The notes beneath the pieces are model-generated. The model did not search any database, was not told the origin of the DNA, and saw only the letters and a list, made by a program, of their open reading frames with translations. Made by a program: the position numbers and the translations under genes. From Edaphobacter bradus (lineage in GTDB: Bacteria > Acidobacteriota > Terriglobia > Terriglobales > Acidobacteriaceae), in NCBI RefSeq assembly GCF_025685645.1, contig NZ_JAGSYF010000001.1:744001-808000 (forward strand): a stretch of 64,000 nt of DNA. The letters are read 5' to 3'. Shown in pieces: positions 10,655 to 19,869 of this stretch (position 1 is its first letter; each line of letters opens with the position of its first letter).

Positions 10655-11416
10655 TTAGCGGTCGAGCGAGAACTGCGCACGACGGTTCTTCTGCCAGCAG
10701 CTCTCATTCTCGTCGGTGCAGAACTGCTTTTCCTTGCCGTAGGAGATAACGCGCAGGCGGCTGGCCGCGACGCCGGCGTTGACCAGGGCGGTACGGGCCG
10801 AGTTGGCGCGGTTTTCGCCGAGGGCGAGGTTGTACTCGGCCGAGCCGCGATCGTCGCAGTAGCCGCCGATCACGACCTTAATAGCCTGGTGCGCATTGAG
10901 GTACGAAGCGGCTTGCGAGACGGAGGTGTGAGCTTCGGGGCGCAGGTCGTAGCTGTCGTAGTCGTAGAAGATATCTTTCACGTTCTGCTGGAAAGCGGCC
11001 TCGCTGCCCATGTCGTCGTTGGCCGGCGGCGGAGTGGGCGCGACAGGGACGCGGACGGTGACACGGACGTTGGCCTCGGTGGTTCCGCTGTCGCCTTTGG
11101 CGGTGAGATGGAAGTTGGTCGAGTTGGACGGGGTTACTGTCTGGGTTCCGTTGGCGGGAACTTCGCCGATGCCGTCGATGGTGACGACGGTTGCGTTGTC
11201 GGTGCGCCAGTTGAGAACTACAGACTGGCCGAGGTCGATGGCCGCGGGGTCAGCCGTGATGGTTGCCGTAGGAGCGGGAGCAGGGGTGGGCGCCGGACCA
11301 AGGCTGTTGGGGTTAACTCCGCTTGCCTTCTTGTGACAACCAACGACAGCACTGATCATGATTGCGGTTGCTGCCAACGTAAGGACTCTGCGGAACGTGA
11401 TCTGTATTGCGCTCAT
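10655..11416 (-). CDS. pal: Peptidoglycan-associated lipoprotein Pal with an Ig-like insert
   Basis: A 253-residue lipoprotein: signal peptide with lipobox SAVVGC (lipidated Cys27), Pro/Ala linker, an Ig/PKD-like domain (about 50-125; ITADPAAIDLGQSVVLNWRT and NSTNFHLTAKGDSGT), and a C-terminal OmpA-like peptidoglycan-binding domain (IFYDYDSYDLRP, then GYCDDRGSAEYNLALGENRA). The extra Ig-like domain is absent from the E. coli protein, which is about 80 residues shorter. Pal tethers the outer membrane to peptidoglycan and binds TolB, which is encoded just upstream. A strong AGGAGAG site precedes the ATG. Confidence 0.93.
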   Translation of the reverse strand: MSAIQITFRRVLTLAATAIMISAVVGCHKKASGVNPNSLGPAPTPAPAPTATITADPAAIDLGQSVVLNWRTDNATVVTIDGIGEVPANGTQTVTPSNSTNFHLTAKGDSGTTEANVRVTVRVPVAPTPPPANDDMGSEAAFQQNVKDIFYDYDSYDLRPEAHTSVSQAASYLNAHQAIKVVIGGYCDDRGSAEYNLALGENRANSARTALVNAGVAASRLRVISYGKEKQFCTDENESCWQKNRRAQFSLDR

Positions 11417-11513
11417 TGAAACTTCTCTCTCCTAGGGGCTGTGGGACTTCCAAATTGACCAAGGTGGAACTGCGTTGATTATCGCAGCAGGACAATACGA
11501 CAAAGAGCAAAGA

Positions 11514-12911
11514 TTACTTCCAACTCCAGTTTGGCATATCGGCTCCGGGACTCGTGAGCGGACGGCGCTGTGTGCCATCGGCAAGCATTGTCCAGATGCG
11601 GGTGTGGGCGGCTTTGCCGTCGGCTGAGTTTGCGTAGACGATGTGGCGGCCATCGGGGGACCATGACGGGAAGTCGCAGCGGCCGGAGTCGTGGGTTATC
11701 TGAATCCAGCGGTGGGCGCCGCTGGAGCCGGCCGCGACTTCGATGACGTAGATGTCCTGCCCGCCGGGGGCTCCGGGACCGTATTTGCGGTCCCAGGCGA
11801 AGGTGATGAACTGGCCGTTGGGCGACCATGAGGGCGAGGTGGCGTAGCCGGTGTCGGTGAGCCGGCTTACGGCAGAGCCGTCGGTGTCCATCATGTAGAG
11901 CTGAGGAAGACCGGAGCGGCCGCTGATCCAGGCGAGTTGCGCGCCGGTCTTGGGATTGAAGACGGGCGAGACGTCAGGGCCACGAAAGCTGGTGACGCGA
12001 TGGGAGCCGCCGCCGTTGGCGTCGCCGATCCATATCTCGGGGTCTCCGCTACGTGAGGAGGAGAAGGCCAGGTTGCGGCCGTCAGGCGACCAGGCTGGGG
12101 AGAGATTGGTCCCGCCAACCGAGGGGAAGGCGACCATGCGGCTGAGGACCAGTGAGTACATGCGGATCTGGAATCCGTCGCGGCCGAGGGAGGAGAAGGC
12201 GAGACGTGTGTTGTCGGGCGAGACGCGGGGTGAGATGGAGACGGTTCCGAGGTGGGTGACGGGATGCTGGTTGGCGCCGTCGTAATCCATCTCCCAGATC
12301 TCCTTGTCGCCGTTGCCCACGATTTTGACGTAGTAGATCTTGGTCTCGGCGATGCCGGGGATGCCACCGCCGAGGCGGAAGATGATCTCGTCGGCGAAGC
12401 GGTGGGCGATCTGGCGGGCGGAGTCTTCGGTGGCGTCCTCGTTGTACTGCTTGGCGAGGACCTGGGGGTACTGGGTGTTCTTGGCGTCGAAGAGGAAGCC
12501 GCTGACGACGGCGCGATTGTTCTGAACGCTGAAGGCACCGAAGGCAACCATGGCGGCAGAGGCCGGCGCGTTAGACCACTGCGTGAGGTTAATCTCAGCG
12601 GGTGCACCTGGCGTCAATTGCGGGAGGAGGCTCTTGGAGACGATGTCGAAGATGCCTGCGGTGGCGAGGTCGTTGTAGAGGGTGGTGTCGAAGGTGCGCT
12701 TGAGCGGGGTGGTCTGCGGGTCAGCGAGGGTCGCTTTGAAGTCTGCGACGGCGATGCGAATGTTGGCTACGCCGGTGGAGGTCTCAGTCTTGAACCAGTC
12801 CTGCGCATGGAGAGCCGTGCTTGCGACAAACAGGATGGTCAGCGCTGCGAGCAATAGACTTGGTTGCCGTACTGGAGAAGCAGTGTGAGGTCGAAGCGGA
12901 TGAAATGTCAT
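11514..12911 (-). CDS. tolB: Tol-Pal system beta-propeller protein TolB
   Basis: A 465-residue periplasmic protein with a signal peptide (cleavage near LHAQD), an N-terminal domain (about 40-175, RIAVADF) and a six-bladed propeller with repeated DGR/SPDG signatures such as VSPDNTRLAFSS, WSPDGRNLAFSSSRSG and WSPDGRHIVYA. TolB cycles between Pal and the inner-membrane Tol motor. It lies 97 bases upstream of pal and 118 bases downstream of the TonB/TolA-like gene. Confidence 0.95.
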   Translation of the reverse strand: MTFHPLRPHTASPVRQPSLLLAALTILFVASTALHAQDWFKTETSTGVANIRIAVADFKATLADPQTTPLKRTFDTTLYNDLATAGIFDIVSKSLLPQLTPGAPAEINLTQWSNAPASAAMVAFGAFSVQNNRAVVSGFLFDAKNTQYPQVLAKQYNEDATEDSARQIAHRFADEIIFRLGGGIPGIAETKIYYVKIVGNGDKEIWEMDYDGANQHPVTHLGTVSISPRVSPDNTRLAFSSLGRDGFQIRMYSLVLSRMVAFPSVGGTNLSPAWSPDGRNLAFSSSRSGDPEIWIGDANGGGSHRVTSFRGPDVSPVFNPKTGAQLAWISGRSGLPQLYMMDTDGSAVSRLTDTGYATSPSWSPNGQFITFAWDRKYGPGAPGGQDIYVIEVAAGSSGAHRWIQITHDSGRCDFPSWSPDGRHIVYANSADGKAAHTRIWTMLADGTQRRPLTSPGADMPNWSWK

Positions 12912-13029
12912 CTCTTACATGGTAGACGCAAAGTGCGTGCCAGAGGTTACTCGAAAGCAGGCTCCTTGAGAATCAAGAGTGATACGAGGTTGCCGGTTAT
13001 CGCCCAGAGGATGGCGTGTTTGATTGCGC

Positions 13030-13827
13030 CTACGGTTGTGTGTAGTGGAAGGTGTATTCGACGGTGATCTGGCTGCCAGCGGGCAGAGGGCCGAAGCCTT
13101 CGACGCGCTGTACGGCGCGGAGGGCGGACTGGTCGAGCGAGGGTGAGCCGCTGCGAGTCTCGATGCGCGGGTTGGAGGGCGTGCCGTCGCGGTTGATGTC
13201 GAAGAGGACGGTGACGCTCTTGCCGGCTGAGGCGCGGGGGTCGGCCTCCTGGGTGTACCAGTTCTGAGCGACGGCGCGGTTGACGATGTTGACGTAGTAG
13301 GCGAAGCGCGAGCCGAAGGCGCGGTCCTGCACGGCTACACTGGCGGTGCCGTTTTTGAGCTCCATAGTGGCCTGCGGGATGCGGATGCCTGCGGTCTCGC
13401 CGGTGGTGGCCTTGGTGGGCTGCTCAGGCGCTGGCTGCGGGTGCTTGGGTGGCGCTGGCGTGGGCTTCTCAGCCGGCTTGATGGGTTTGGTGATTTTTTC
13501 GGGGATGGGGACTTCGTCGGGCTTGGGTGGCGGCTCGGTCTTCTCTTTGGCCGTGATGGGCGCGGGGCTCGGGGCTTCGGAGGTGAGAACTCCTGTGTCG
13601 AGATCACGCTGCTTCGGAGGCAGCGGAATGGAGGCGACCATGGTGGCCTGGATGGCTCCGGCGGTGGAGGCCTGCTCGCCCCACTGGGCGCCGCGGAGGT
13701 GAAACCAGGCGAGGCCGATGATGGCTCCGGTGACGGCAGCGTGGAGGATGAGGCTGCCGGCGAACGAGCCGCCGAAGTGGTCGTCGTAGGAGTCGCCGTG
13801 GGGGCTGAGTTTGAGCGAGGAGGCCAT
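13030..13827 (-). CDS. TonB/TolA-like energy transducer of the Tol-Pal cluster
   Basis: The 265-residue protein has one N-terminal transmembrane helix (about 24-43, SLILHAAVTGAIIGLAWF), a Pro/Lys-rich spacer (about 70-150, repeated EKITKPIKPAEKPTP-like units) and a C-terminal TonB-type domain (FAYYVNIVNRAVAQNWYT, then DQSALRAVQRVEGFGPLP). By position between tolR and tolB it should play the TolA role, carrying motor energy to TolB/Pal, although its C-terminal domain looks more like TonB than like E. coli TolA. It follows tolR by 16 bases. Confidence 0.85.
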   Translation of the reverse strand: MASSLKLSPHGDSYDDHFGGSFAGSLILHAAVTGAIIGLAWFHLRGAQWGEQASTAGAIQATMVASIPLPPKQRDLDTGVLTSEAPSPAPITAKEKTEPPPKPDEVPIPEKITKPIKPAEKPTPAPPKHPQPAPEQPTKATTGETAGIRIPQATMELKNGTASVAVQDRAFGSRFAYYVNIVNRAVAQNWYTQEADPRASAGKSVTVLFDINRDGTPSNPRIETRSGSPSLDQSALRAVQRVEGFGPLPAGSQITVEYTFHYTQP

Positions 13828-13843
13828 GGTTCAGAGGATTTCG

Positions 13844-14260
13844 CTACTTATTCTCGATGGGCCGGGTGACGATGCTGATGTTGGTGATGCCGGCCAGCTT
13901 GACGGCGTCCATGACGGAGGCGAAGGCCCCGAAGGGAACGCGCTCGTCGGCGCGGAGATAGATGACGCGTTTGGCGGGGTCGCCTTTGCCAGTGCTTTTG
14001 AGGATGCTGGGGAGCTGGTTCACGTTGACAGGTTTGTCCTGGAGAAAGACGTTCTGCTCCTTGTCGATGGTGACGACCATGCGCTCTTCGGTGACTTGAT
14101 TGACGGACCGCGTCTTGGGAATGGCGACGTCGATGCCGGACTGCAGGACAGGAGCCGTCAGCATGAAGATGAGCAGGAGCACGAGGACGACGTCGACGAG
14201 AGGTGTGATGTTGATCTCGGCGAGCGTGGTCTGGGTGTGTCCTTTGGAGGAGAAGGCCAT
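13844..14260 (-). CDS. tolR: ExbD/TolR biopolymer transport protein
   Basis: A 138-residue single-pass inner-membrane protein. The membrane helix carries the motor aspartate in INITPLVDVVLVLLLIFM (near residue 25), the signature of ExbD/TolR. The periplasmic part includes VIYLRADERVPFG. It acts with TolQ as the proton-driven motor. Only two bases separate it from tolQ, which implies coupled translation. Confidence 0.93.
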   Translation of the reverse strand: MAFSSKGHTQTTLAEINITPLVDVVLVLLLIFMLTAPVLQSGIDVAIPKTRSVNQVTEERMVVTIDKEQNVFLQDKPVNVNQLPSILKSTGKGDPAKRVIYLRADERVPFGAFASVMDAVKLAGITNISIVTRPIENK

Positions 14261-14262
14261 CG

Positions 14263-15063
14263 CTAGAAGCTCCTCCGGCGGGGTTCTTCAATGGGAGCGT
14301 AAGTGGCCGCGGGCGGCTGAGGCTGTTGCGGCGGGGTCAGCATGGCGGCGTTCTCGATGGCGTTGAGGAGCTCGCGGCCGAAGTCGTCCATGCGCGCGGC
14401 GAATTCGCGGAGGCGGGCGGTGAGCTGGTTGTAGCCGACGACGGCGGGGATGGCGACGGCGAGGCCGGCGGCGGTGGTGATGAGGGCTTCGGAGATTCCG
14501 GGGGCGACGGCGCGTAGCGTGGCGGAGCCTGCCTGGCCGAGGCCGTGGAAGGCGTCGATGATTCCCATGACGGTTCCGAATAGGCCGATAAAGGGAGCGA
14601 TGGCAGCAATGGTGGCGAGCCAGGTCATGCGGCTCTCCATGGCGGTGAGGGCTTCGGAGGCTGCGGTCTGGGCGGCGCGCTCGAGGGCGACGGGGTTGCG
14701 CGGGAGTCCGCGGCCACTGTTCTGGCGCTGGTACTCGTCGTGGATCTCGTTGAAGACAGCGACGAGCGGACTGGGCTTGAACTGATCGGCGACGGCGGCA
14801 ATCTCGCTCAGGCGGCTGGATTTTCGGAAGGCGCGGATGAAGCGCAGGCCCTGAGTGTGCGCCCTCGAGAAGCTGGACCACTTGGAGAACATGATGGCCC
14901 AGGAGAAGATGCTGCAGAGGAGAAGGATGACGAGCACCGTGAAGGCGACGGGGCCGCTGTTGTGAATCATCTCAGCCAGAGCACTGCTGCTGGGAGCCGG
15001 GGGAGGGGCTGCGGCTGTGTCGTCCTGAAAGAAGGCCAGTGCAAGGGCGAGGATAGAAACCAT
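14263..15063 (-). CDS. tolQ: TolQ/ExbB proton channel family protein
   Basis: A 266-residue inner-membrane protein from the ATG at 15063 (start MVSILALALAFF, with CAGGTGG upstream). Three membrane segments are seen: about 30-55 (FTVLVILLLCSIFSWAIMFS), then AIAPFIGLFGTVMGI, then ALITTAAGLAVAIPAVVGYN. The GLFGTVMGI and ALxTTAAGLxVAIPA blocks are hallmarks of MotA/TolQ/ExbB. Together with TolR it forms the stator. It leads a six-gene minus-strand cluster with tolR, the TonB/TolA-like gene, tolB, pal and cpoB. A longer reading from 15177 adds an unconvincing leader. Confidence 0.92.
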   Translation of the reverse strand: MVSILALALAFFQDDTAAAPPPAPSSSALAEMIHNSGPVAFTVLVILLLCSIFSWAIMFSKWSSFSRAHTQGLRFIRAFRKSSRLSEIAAVADQFKPSPLVAVFNEIHDEYQRQNSGRGLPRNPVALERAAQTAASEALTAMESRMTWLATIAAIAPFIGLFGTVMGIIDAFHGLGQAGSATLRAVAPGISEALITTAAGLAVAIPAVVGYNQLTARLREFAARMDDFGRELLNAIENAAMLTPPQQPQPPAATYAPIEEPRRRSF

Positions 15064-15261
15064 AGTTGTTAATCCACCTGCAGATAGTGTAAATCGTTCG
15101 GGCGGTGCAGCTAAACAAGGAGGCAGCATCCGGCTTGATGCTGGGGACGTATTTATTCCCAAAAATCGCCCCCCCAAGCAGTTAGTGAAGGCTTACGAAA
15201 ACAAATGTGGTAAGGGGAAGGGTGTGTGCTAACCTTTCCGCGAAAATCGAAAGGATTTCGG

Positions 15262-16697
15262 ATGGACGAGCCACAGACCGAAGTTTTCATTGAAGATATT
15301 GGCACCCCAGGGACGACACTCAATGCACATTCGCCAATACAGGAAGCTCACATCGACTTTCTTCTCGAAGAAGAATTTGCGAGCAACCCTGAATTCCTCA
15401 CGTTCTTTCTCAGCACTGCTTCTGCGAATGTTGCCATTAATGAAAAAGGAGAAAAATTCCTTATTCCCGCTTCGAATGAGCAGTGGGGCTGCCGTTCTGC
15501 TCGCTCAGTTACGACATCAGCCGGCGAATCCGATGTTCTCGTTATTTACAGGTCCTCAGACCCTACTCCTTGTAGAGTCGCAATTTTGATTGAAGACAAG
15601 ATCAAAGCAGGATTTCAACGAGAGCAGGCAAAACGTTACAGGGACCGGGCGAAGACGGGCGTGGCAAAGACTGGGATGAATTCTGGACTTGCCTCGTTGC
15701 GCCGGAGAAGTACAGCTCTTCTTCATCTGGCTTCGATGCACGTGTTTCCTTGGAAAGTATTGATAAATTTTTCAAAGGGCGAGAAGACCAAAGATCCAAG
15801 TTTAAGGGTGATGTAATCCGGCGTGCACTCGATCACTTCGCGGCAAGCGGAGTACAGAATGTCGATTCAACGATGACAGCCTTTCGCCATTTTTATGCGG
15901 AAGAGGCTGCACGCTATTTCGCAAAAACTGCTTTGACGTGGGAGGCCGCACGAGATGCTTGGTACAACGATAGCTGGTTCTGTTTTCGAAGTAGAGAACT
16001 GCCAAAGGGAGTTGTAATTGTTCACAAGCCCAGGTTTGCTGCTGTAGATTTCGCATTTAGCAATACTAGAAAAGAAGAATTAGAGCGGGCGCTTGCTCGA
16101 TGTACGAACCCTGAAGGATTAGAACCAGTACAAACCAGCAAAAGCGCTTCAATTCGCCTTTCTGTTCCACTGATTTCGGACTTTGGGAGTACAGAACAGA
16201 ACAAGGAAAATATTTTTGCGGCATTTGATGCTGTAAATCGGCTTGTGCAATTCTGGGGACAGAATAAAGCGATACTTCAAGAGCTGGTGGAAGCGAAATC
16301 GAATTCAGTGCCAAATTACGAATCGAATCAGAACTGGGCCACGTTGCGTGCTGTAGAGGCAATGCTGCACGGATTAATCCGGGTACGCATGATTGAGTTC
16401 AATGCTGACCCTGGACTTAAGCTCCCCGACTTGGTAGCCATGGCGAAGCATAAAGAGTCAAAGATCTGGTTTCCTGTACCTGGAATGGCTGGGGGATTTG
16501 ATATCCGCCTGGTCCAGAGCGACGATTCAAAGCCTGTAATTATTGCAAGCAGCGGCAGCAGAATCGGGGATGGCTGGATGCGGCACAAAGTCACACTCTT
16601 CGAGGTGACTTCCAAATCTATCGACTATCTGTCTGAGCCATCGCTGGACGAGTGGGCTGCCAGCTTCAAACCATTCACTCAACATCCCTCAGAATGA
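15262..16697 (+). pseudogene. PD-(D/E)XK nuclease superfamily protein broken by a -1 frameshift
   Basis: Two reading frames together make one protein of about 478 residues. The first (from ATG 15262 with AAAGGA upstream) carries a nuclease core: Asp91 in GESDVLV, then IEDKI (Glu111-x-Lys113), then QREQAKRYRDR. Near 15646-15650, in ACCGGGCG, the frame must change: the other frame continues GEDGRGKDWDEFWTCLVAPE and runs to 16697. One missing G explains this exactly. The second half has no family that I recognise. Composition is less GC-rich than the neighbours, which suggests transfer. It may be a real pseudogene or a sequence error. PD-(D/E)XK proteins of this layout are often found in defence or restriction loci, but no partner is present. 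Confidence 0.75.
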
Positions 16698-16752
16698 TTC
16701 ACATCCATCAGGTTTGCTATTCTCGCGGTACATCGTTGCCTGAGGCCTGAAG

Positions 16753-18444
16753 ATGCTGCTGGAGTTGCGCGCGGAAAACTATGCTGTGATCGATCGTGCG
16801 GTCGCTTCGTTTGGGACTGGACTGAATCTTCTGACGGGCGAGACGGGCGCGGGGAAGTCGATCCTGATCGATGCGCTGGTGCTCCTGCTGGGAGGGAAGG
16901 CCTCTTCTGATGTCGTGCGGCATGGCGCGGAGAAGGCGGTTGTGGGGTGTGTCTTCGAGATGACGCCGGGCGCGGGGGAGATCCTTGAGGCGAATGGAAT
17001 CGACGTTGAGGAAGAGCAGGTTTTGCTGCGGCGCGAAATTCTGGCCAACGGCAAGGGACGGGTGTTTGTGAACAATCAGCCGGCGACGGTGGGAGTGCTG
17101 CGGCAACTGGCTCCGGAGCTGGCGCTGGTGCATGCGCAGAGCGAGACGCTGAGCTCGTTCGACCAGGCGCAGCAGAGAGGGTTGTTGGACCGGTTCGGTG
17201 CGATTGCGACGGATGCAGTTGCGGCGGCGTTTGCCGCCTGGCGCGCGACGACGGACAGGCTGGAGGAGTTGCAGTCGGCTGAGCAGGACCGGCTGCGGAT
17301 GGCTGACCTGTGGCGGTTTCAGAGCAGGGAGATCGAGCAGGCCGGGTTGAGCTCCGAAGACGAGGACGTGCAGCTTGAGGCCGAGAAGCGCGTGCTCGGC
17401 AACTCGGAGAGGCTCTTTACGGCGGCGATGAGTGCGCATGAGCTGCTGTATGAGAGCGAAAGCTCAGCCGAGACGACGCTGGGGGCGGCGCTGAAGCATG
17501 TGGAGGAGTTGGCGCGGTTCGACGCGCGGTTTGCGGAGCCGGCGCAGCAGTTGGCCGCGGCCAAGGCGATTGTGGAGGATGTCGACGCGGGAGTCAGGGA
17601 CTTCGCGGACACGATCAACGCCTCTCCGGGGAGACTGGAGGAGATCGAGGACCGGTTGGCAACGCTGGATCGACTGAAGCGAAAGTATGGGCAGACGTTG
17701 GCGGAGGTGATGGCGTTTGGCACGGAGGCTTCGCAGAAGCTGGCCGAGGTGGAGAACCGCGATGCGCTGCTGGTTGAACTGAAGGCGAAGCAAGAGAAGG
17801 ACGCAGCGGCGTATGAGACGGCAGCGGCGGCGTTGACGGCCGCGCGTGCTGACGCAGCCAAGCGGCTGGAGAAGCTGGCCGTTGCGCAGATCAATGATCT
17901 GGCCATGAATGTGAAGTTTCATGTGCGAGTGAAGGCGGAAAAGGCACTCGAGCGCTGGGCGGCGCATGGATGGGACGAGGTGGAGTGCCTGATTGCGACG
18001 AATGCGGGGGAGCCGGTGAAGCCGCTGCATGAGATTGCCTCGGGCGGCGAGATGTCGCGGGTGATGCTGGCGCTGAAGGTGACGGTGGAGGAAGGCGTCG
18101 CTGGGGGTGGGAGGAAGAAGAAGACTCCGCTGCCGCGGACGCTGGTGTTTGATGAGATCGATATTGGGATTGGTGGGCGAGCGGCTGAGGCCGTGGGGAG
18201 AAAGCTGAAGACGCTTTCGAAGGGACAGCAGGTGTTGTGCATTACGCATCTGCCGCAGATTGCTGCGTTTGGCGACCAGCATCTGCTGATTGAGAAGACT
18301 GAGAAGCGCGGGCGGACGCAGACGGATGTCCGGGTGATGGAAGAGGCCGAGCGGACGCAGGAGATTGCCCGGATGCTGAGCGGGGCGAAGCTGACAGAGA
18401 CAAGTCTTAGGCACGCGGAGCAGTTGATCGAAAGCAGCCGCTGA
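16753..18444 (+). CDS. recN: DNA repair protein RecN
   Basis: A 563-residue SMC-like ATPase: Walker A GETGAGKS at 29-36, a long coiled-coil middle (about 150-390), the ABC signature SGGEMSRVMLALK and Walker B LVFDEIDIGIGG, followed by ITHLPQIAAFGDQHL with the conserved histidine loop. RecN holds together broken DNA ends in double-strand break repair. Length matches the family. The start has a GAGG upstream. It stands alone, followed by a mini-gene. Confidence 0.96.
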   Translation: MLLELRAENYAVIDRAVASFGTGLNLLTGETGAGKSILIDALVLLLGGKASSDVVRHGAEKAVVGCVFEMTPGAGEILEANGIDVEEEQVLLRREILANGKGRVFVNNQPATVGVLRQLAPELALVHAQSETLSSFDQAQQRGLLDRFGAIATDAVAAAFAAWRATTDRLEELQSAEQDRLRMADLWRFQSREIEQAGLSSEDEDVQLEAEKRVLGNSERLFTAAMSAHELLYESESSAETTLGAALKHVEELARFDARFAEPAQQLAAAKAIVEDVDAGVRDFADTINASPGRLEEIEDRLATLDRLKRKYGQTLAEVMAFGTEASQKLAEVENRDALLVELKAKQEKDAAAYETAAAALTAARADAAKRLEKLAVAQINDLAMNVKFHVRVKAEKALERWAAHGWDEVECLIATNAGEPVKPLHEIASGGEMSRVMLALKVTVEEGVAGGGRKKKTPLPRTLVFDEIDIGIGGRAAEAVGRKLKTLSKGQQVLCITHLPQIAAFGDQHLLIEKTEKRGRTQTDVRVMEEAERTQEIARMLSGAKLTETSLRHAEQLIESSR

Positions 18445-18506
18445 CCGCACATCTTTGCACGATTGGGAGGCATCCGACTGTGCAGGGCTATGGGAGGTCC
18501 AACGCT

Positions 18507-18653
18507 ATGGCTGCGGTTCCTCAGAAGTGCGCCAAGGACGGCTGTAACTGCATGGCAGCGCCGGGCAGCAAGTACTGCTCAATCCAGTGTGAGGATTCGA
18601 AGAAGTTTATGACGCTGCGTTGCCAGTGTGGCCATGCGGATTGTGCCCACTAA
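18507..18653 (+). CDS. Metallothionein-like cysteine-rich mini-protein
   Basis: A 48-residue protein with nine cysteines and two histidines: CAKDGCNC, then KYCSIQCE, then CQCGHADCAH at the end. This order (C-x-x-x-x-C-x-C, YCSxxC, CxCGHxxC) resembles bacterial SmtA-type metallothioneins, which bind zinc or cadmium in a cluster. It is preceded by GGGAGG about ten bases before the ATG. It lies between recN and ispH on the same strand and is too short for most gene finders. Homology is judged from the cysteine pattern only. Confidence 0.7.
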   Translation: MAAVPQKCAKDGCNCMAAPGSKYCSIQCEDSKKFMTLRCQCGHADCAH

Positions 18654-18815
18654 AGCGGAGTGAAGATGAAGTTGTGGGCGATGGCAGGTATTTCCTGTGC
18701 CATCAGGGCGCGTAGCGATTCTGCGTTTAGGTTCAGCTACTTAGGGAGATAATGCTGTCTGGAAGGACGCACCATGGATGGTTCCGTTTTTGGGTTAATG
18801 AAACCGTAAACGCTG

Positions 18816-18821
18816 TATACT
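18816..18821 (+). promoter_or_regulatory. Possible -10 box of ispH
   Basis: TATACT ends six bases before the GTG start of ispH. No good -35 hexamer stands at the usual distance. If real, the ispH message would be leaderless. Confidence 0.3.
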
Positions 18822-18827
18822 AAACAG

Positions 18828-19838
18828 GTGACGACGACTCTTGACCAGGCAGCCGTAACCGGCGCGAACACCTCTTCCAAGACAAAACGAGTTCTTCTTC
18901 TCAAGCCCCGTGGCTTCTGCGCCGGTGTGGTGCGTGCAATCGATATCGTGCGTATTGCGCTGGAGACATTTGGCGCGCCGATCTATGTGCGCAAGGAGAT
19001 TGTGCATAACAGTTATGTGGTCAATGACTTGTCGAAGAAGGGCGCAATCTTCGTCAATGAGTTGGATGAAGTTCCTGAGGGAGCGCGGGTTATCTACTCG
19101 GCGCATGGCGTCTCGCCGGCGGTGCGTGAGCGCGCGAAGGAACGCGGTCTGAAGGTGGTGGATGCGACCTGCCCGCTGGTGACAAAGGTCCACGTGGAGG
19201 CGATCAAGTTCGCCAAGCAAGGGTATTCGCTGGTGCTGGTGGGGCATCGCGATCACGAAGAGGTCGAGGGAACGCAGGGTGAGGCCCCGGATGTGACGCA
19301 GGTGGTTTCGACTGTGGCTGAGGTCGAGGCGTTGGTGGTGCCGGACCCGAACAAGGTGGCGTACCTGACGCAGACGACGCTTTCGCTGGATGAAGCGAAG
19401 TACATGATCAATGCGCTGAAAAAGAAGTTTCCCAATATTGTGGGTCCGCACGCGCAGGACATCTGCTATGCGACGGAGAACCGCCAGACGGCGGTGAAGA
19501 ATGTGGCGCATGGCGCTGATGTTGTACTGGTGGTGGGTTCGCGGAACAGCTCGAACTCGAACCGATTGGTTGAGGTTTCCCAAAACCTCGGGACGAACTC
19601 GTTTTTGATCGACAAGGCGGAGGACATTCAGCCCCTGTGGCTGAATGGGGCCGATACGGTAGCGGTGACGGCTGGTGCGTCCGCGCCGGAGGTTCTGGTG
19701 CAGGATGTCGTCGCGTATTTGCAGGCCAAGGGTTACGACTCTGTTGATGAAGTAGAAGTGATGCCCGAAAACGTACGCTTCGGCCTTCCGCCGGAGATCG
19801 TCCAAGCCATTGCGTCCGCTCCTCCGGTGGCCCGGTAG
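18828..19838 (+). CDS. ispH: 4-hydroxy-3-methylbut-2-enyl diphosphate reductase
   Basis: A 336-residue iron-sulfur enzyme of the MEP pathway. The three cluster cysteines are Cys31 (GFCAGV), Cys115 (ATCPLV) and Cys213 (DICYAT). The conserved GHRDHEEVEGT and GSRNSSNSNRL stretches bind substrate. It makes IPP and DMAPP, the precursors of squalene. It lies directly upstream of shc (31 bases apart), which ties precursor supply to hopanoid synthesis. The GTG start was chosen because it gives the family's usual N-terminus distance. Confidence 0.96.
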   Translation: MTTTLDQAAVTGANTSSKTKRVLLLKPRGFCAGVVRAIDIVRIALETFGAPIYVRKEIVHNSYVVNDLSKKGAIFVNELDEVPEGARVIYSAHGVSPAVRERAKERGLKVVDATCPLVTKVHVEAIKFAKQGYSLVLVGHRDHEEVEGTQGEAPDVTQVVSTVAEVEALVVPDPNKVAYLTQTTLSLDEAKYMINALKKKFPNIVGPHAQDICYATENRQTAVKNVAHGADVVLVVGSRNSSNSNRLVEVSQNLGTNSFLIDKAEDIQPLWLNGADTVAVTAGASAPEVLVQDVVAYLQAKGYDSVDEVEVMPENVRFGLPPEIVQAIASAPPVAR

Positions 19839-19869
19839 GCAGCGCGGCGATCGAGAGAGTTAGCTGTAA

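Noticed and set aside
18660..18790. Hairpin-like GATGGCAGG...CCTGTGCCATC, considered as tRNA or riboswitch
   Set aside because: Only a short bulged stem. No cloverleaf, no conserved T-loop and no U-tract.
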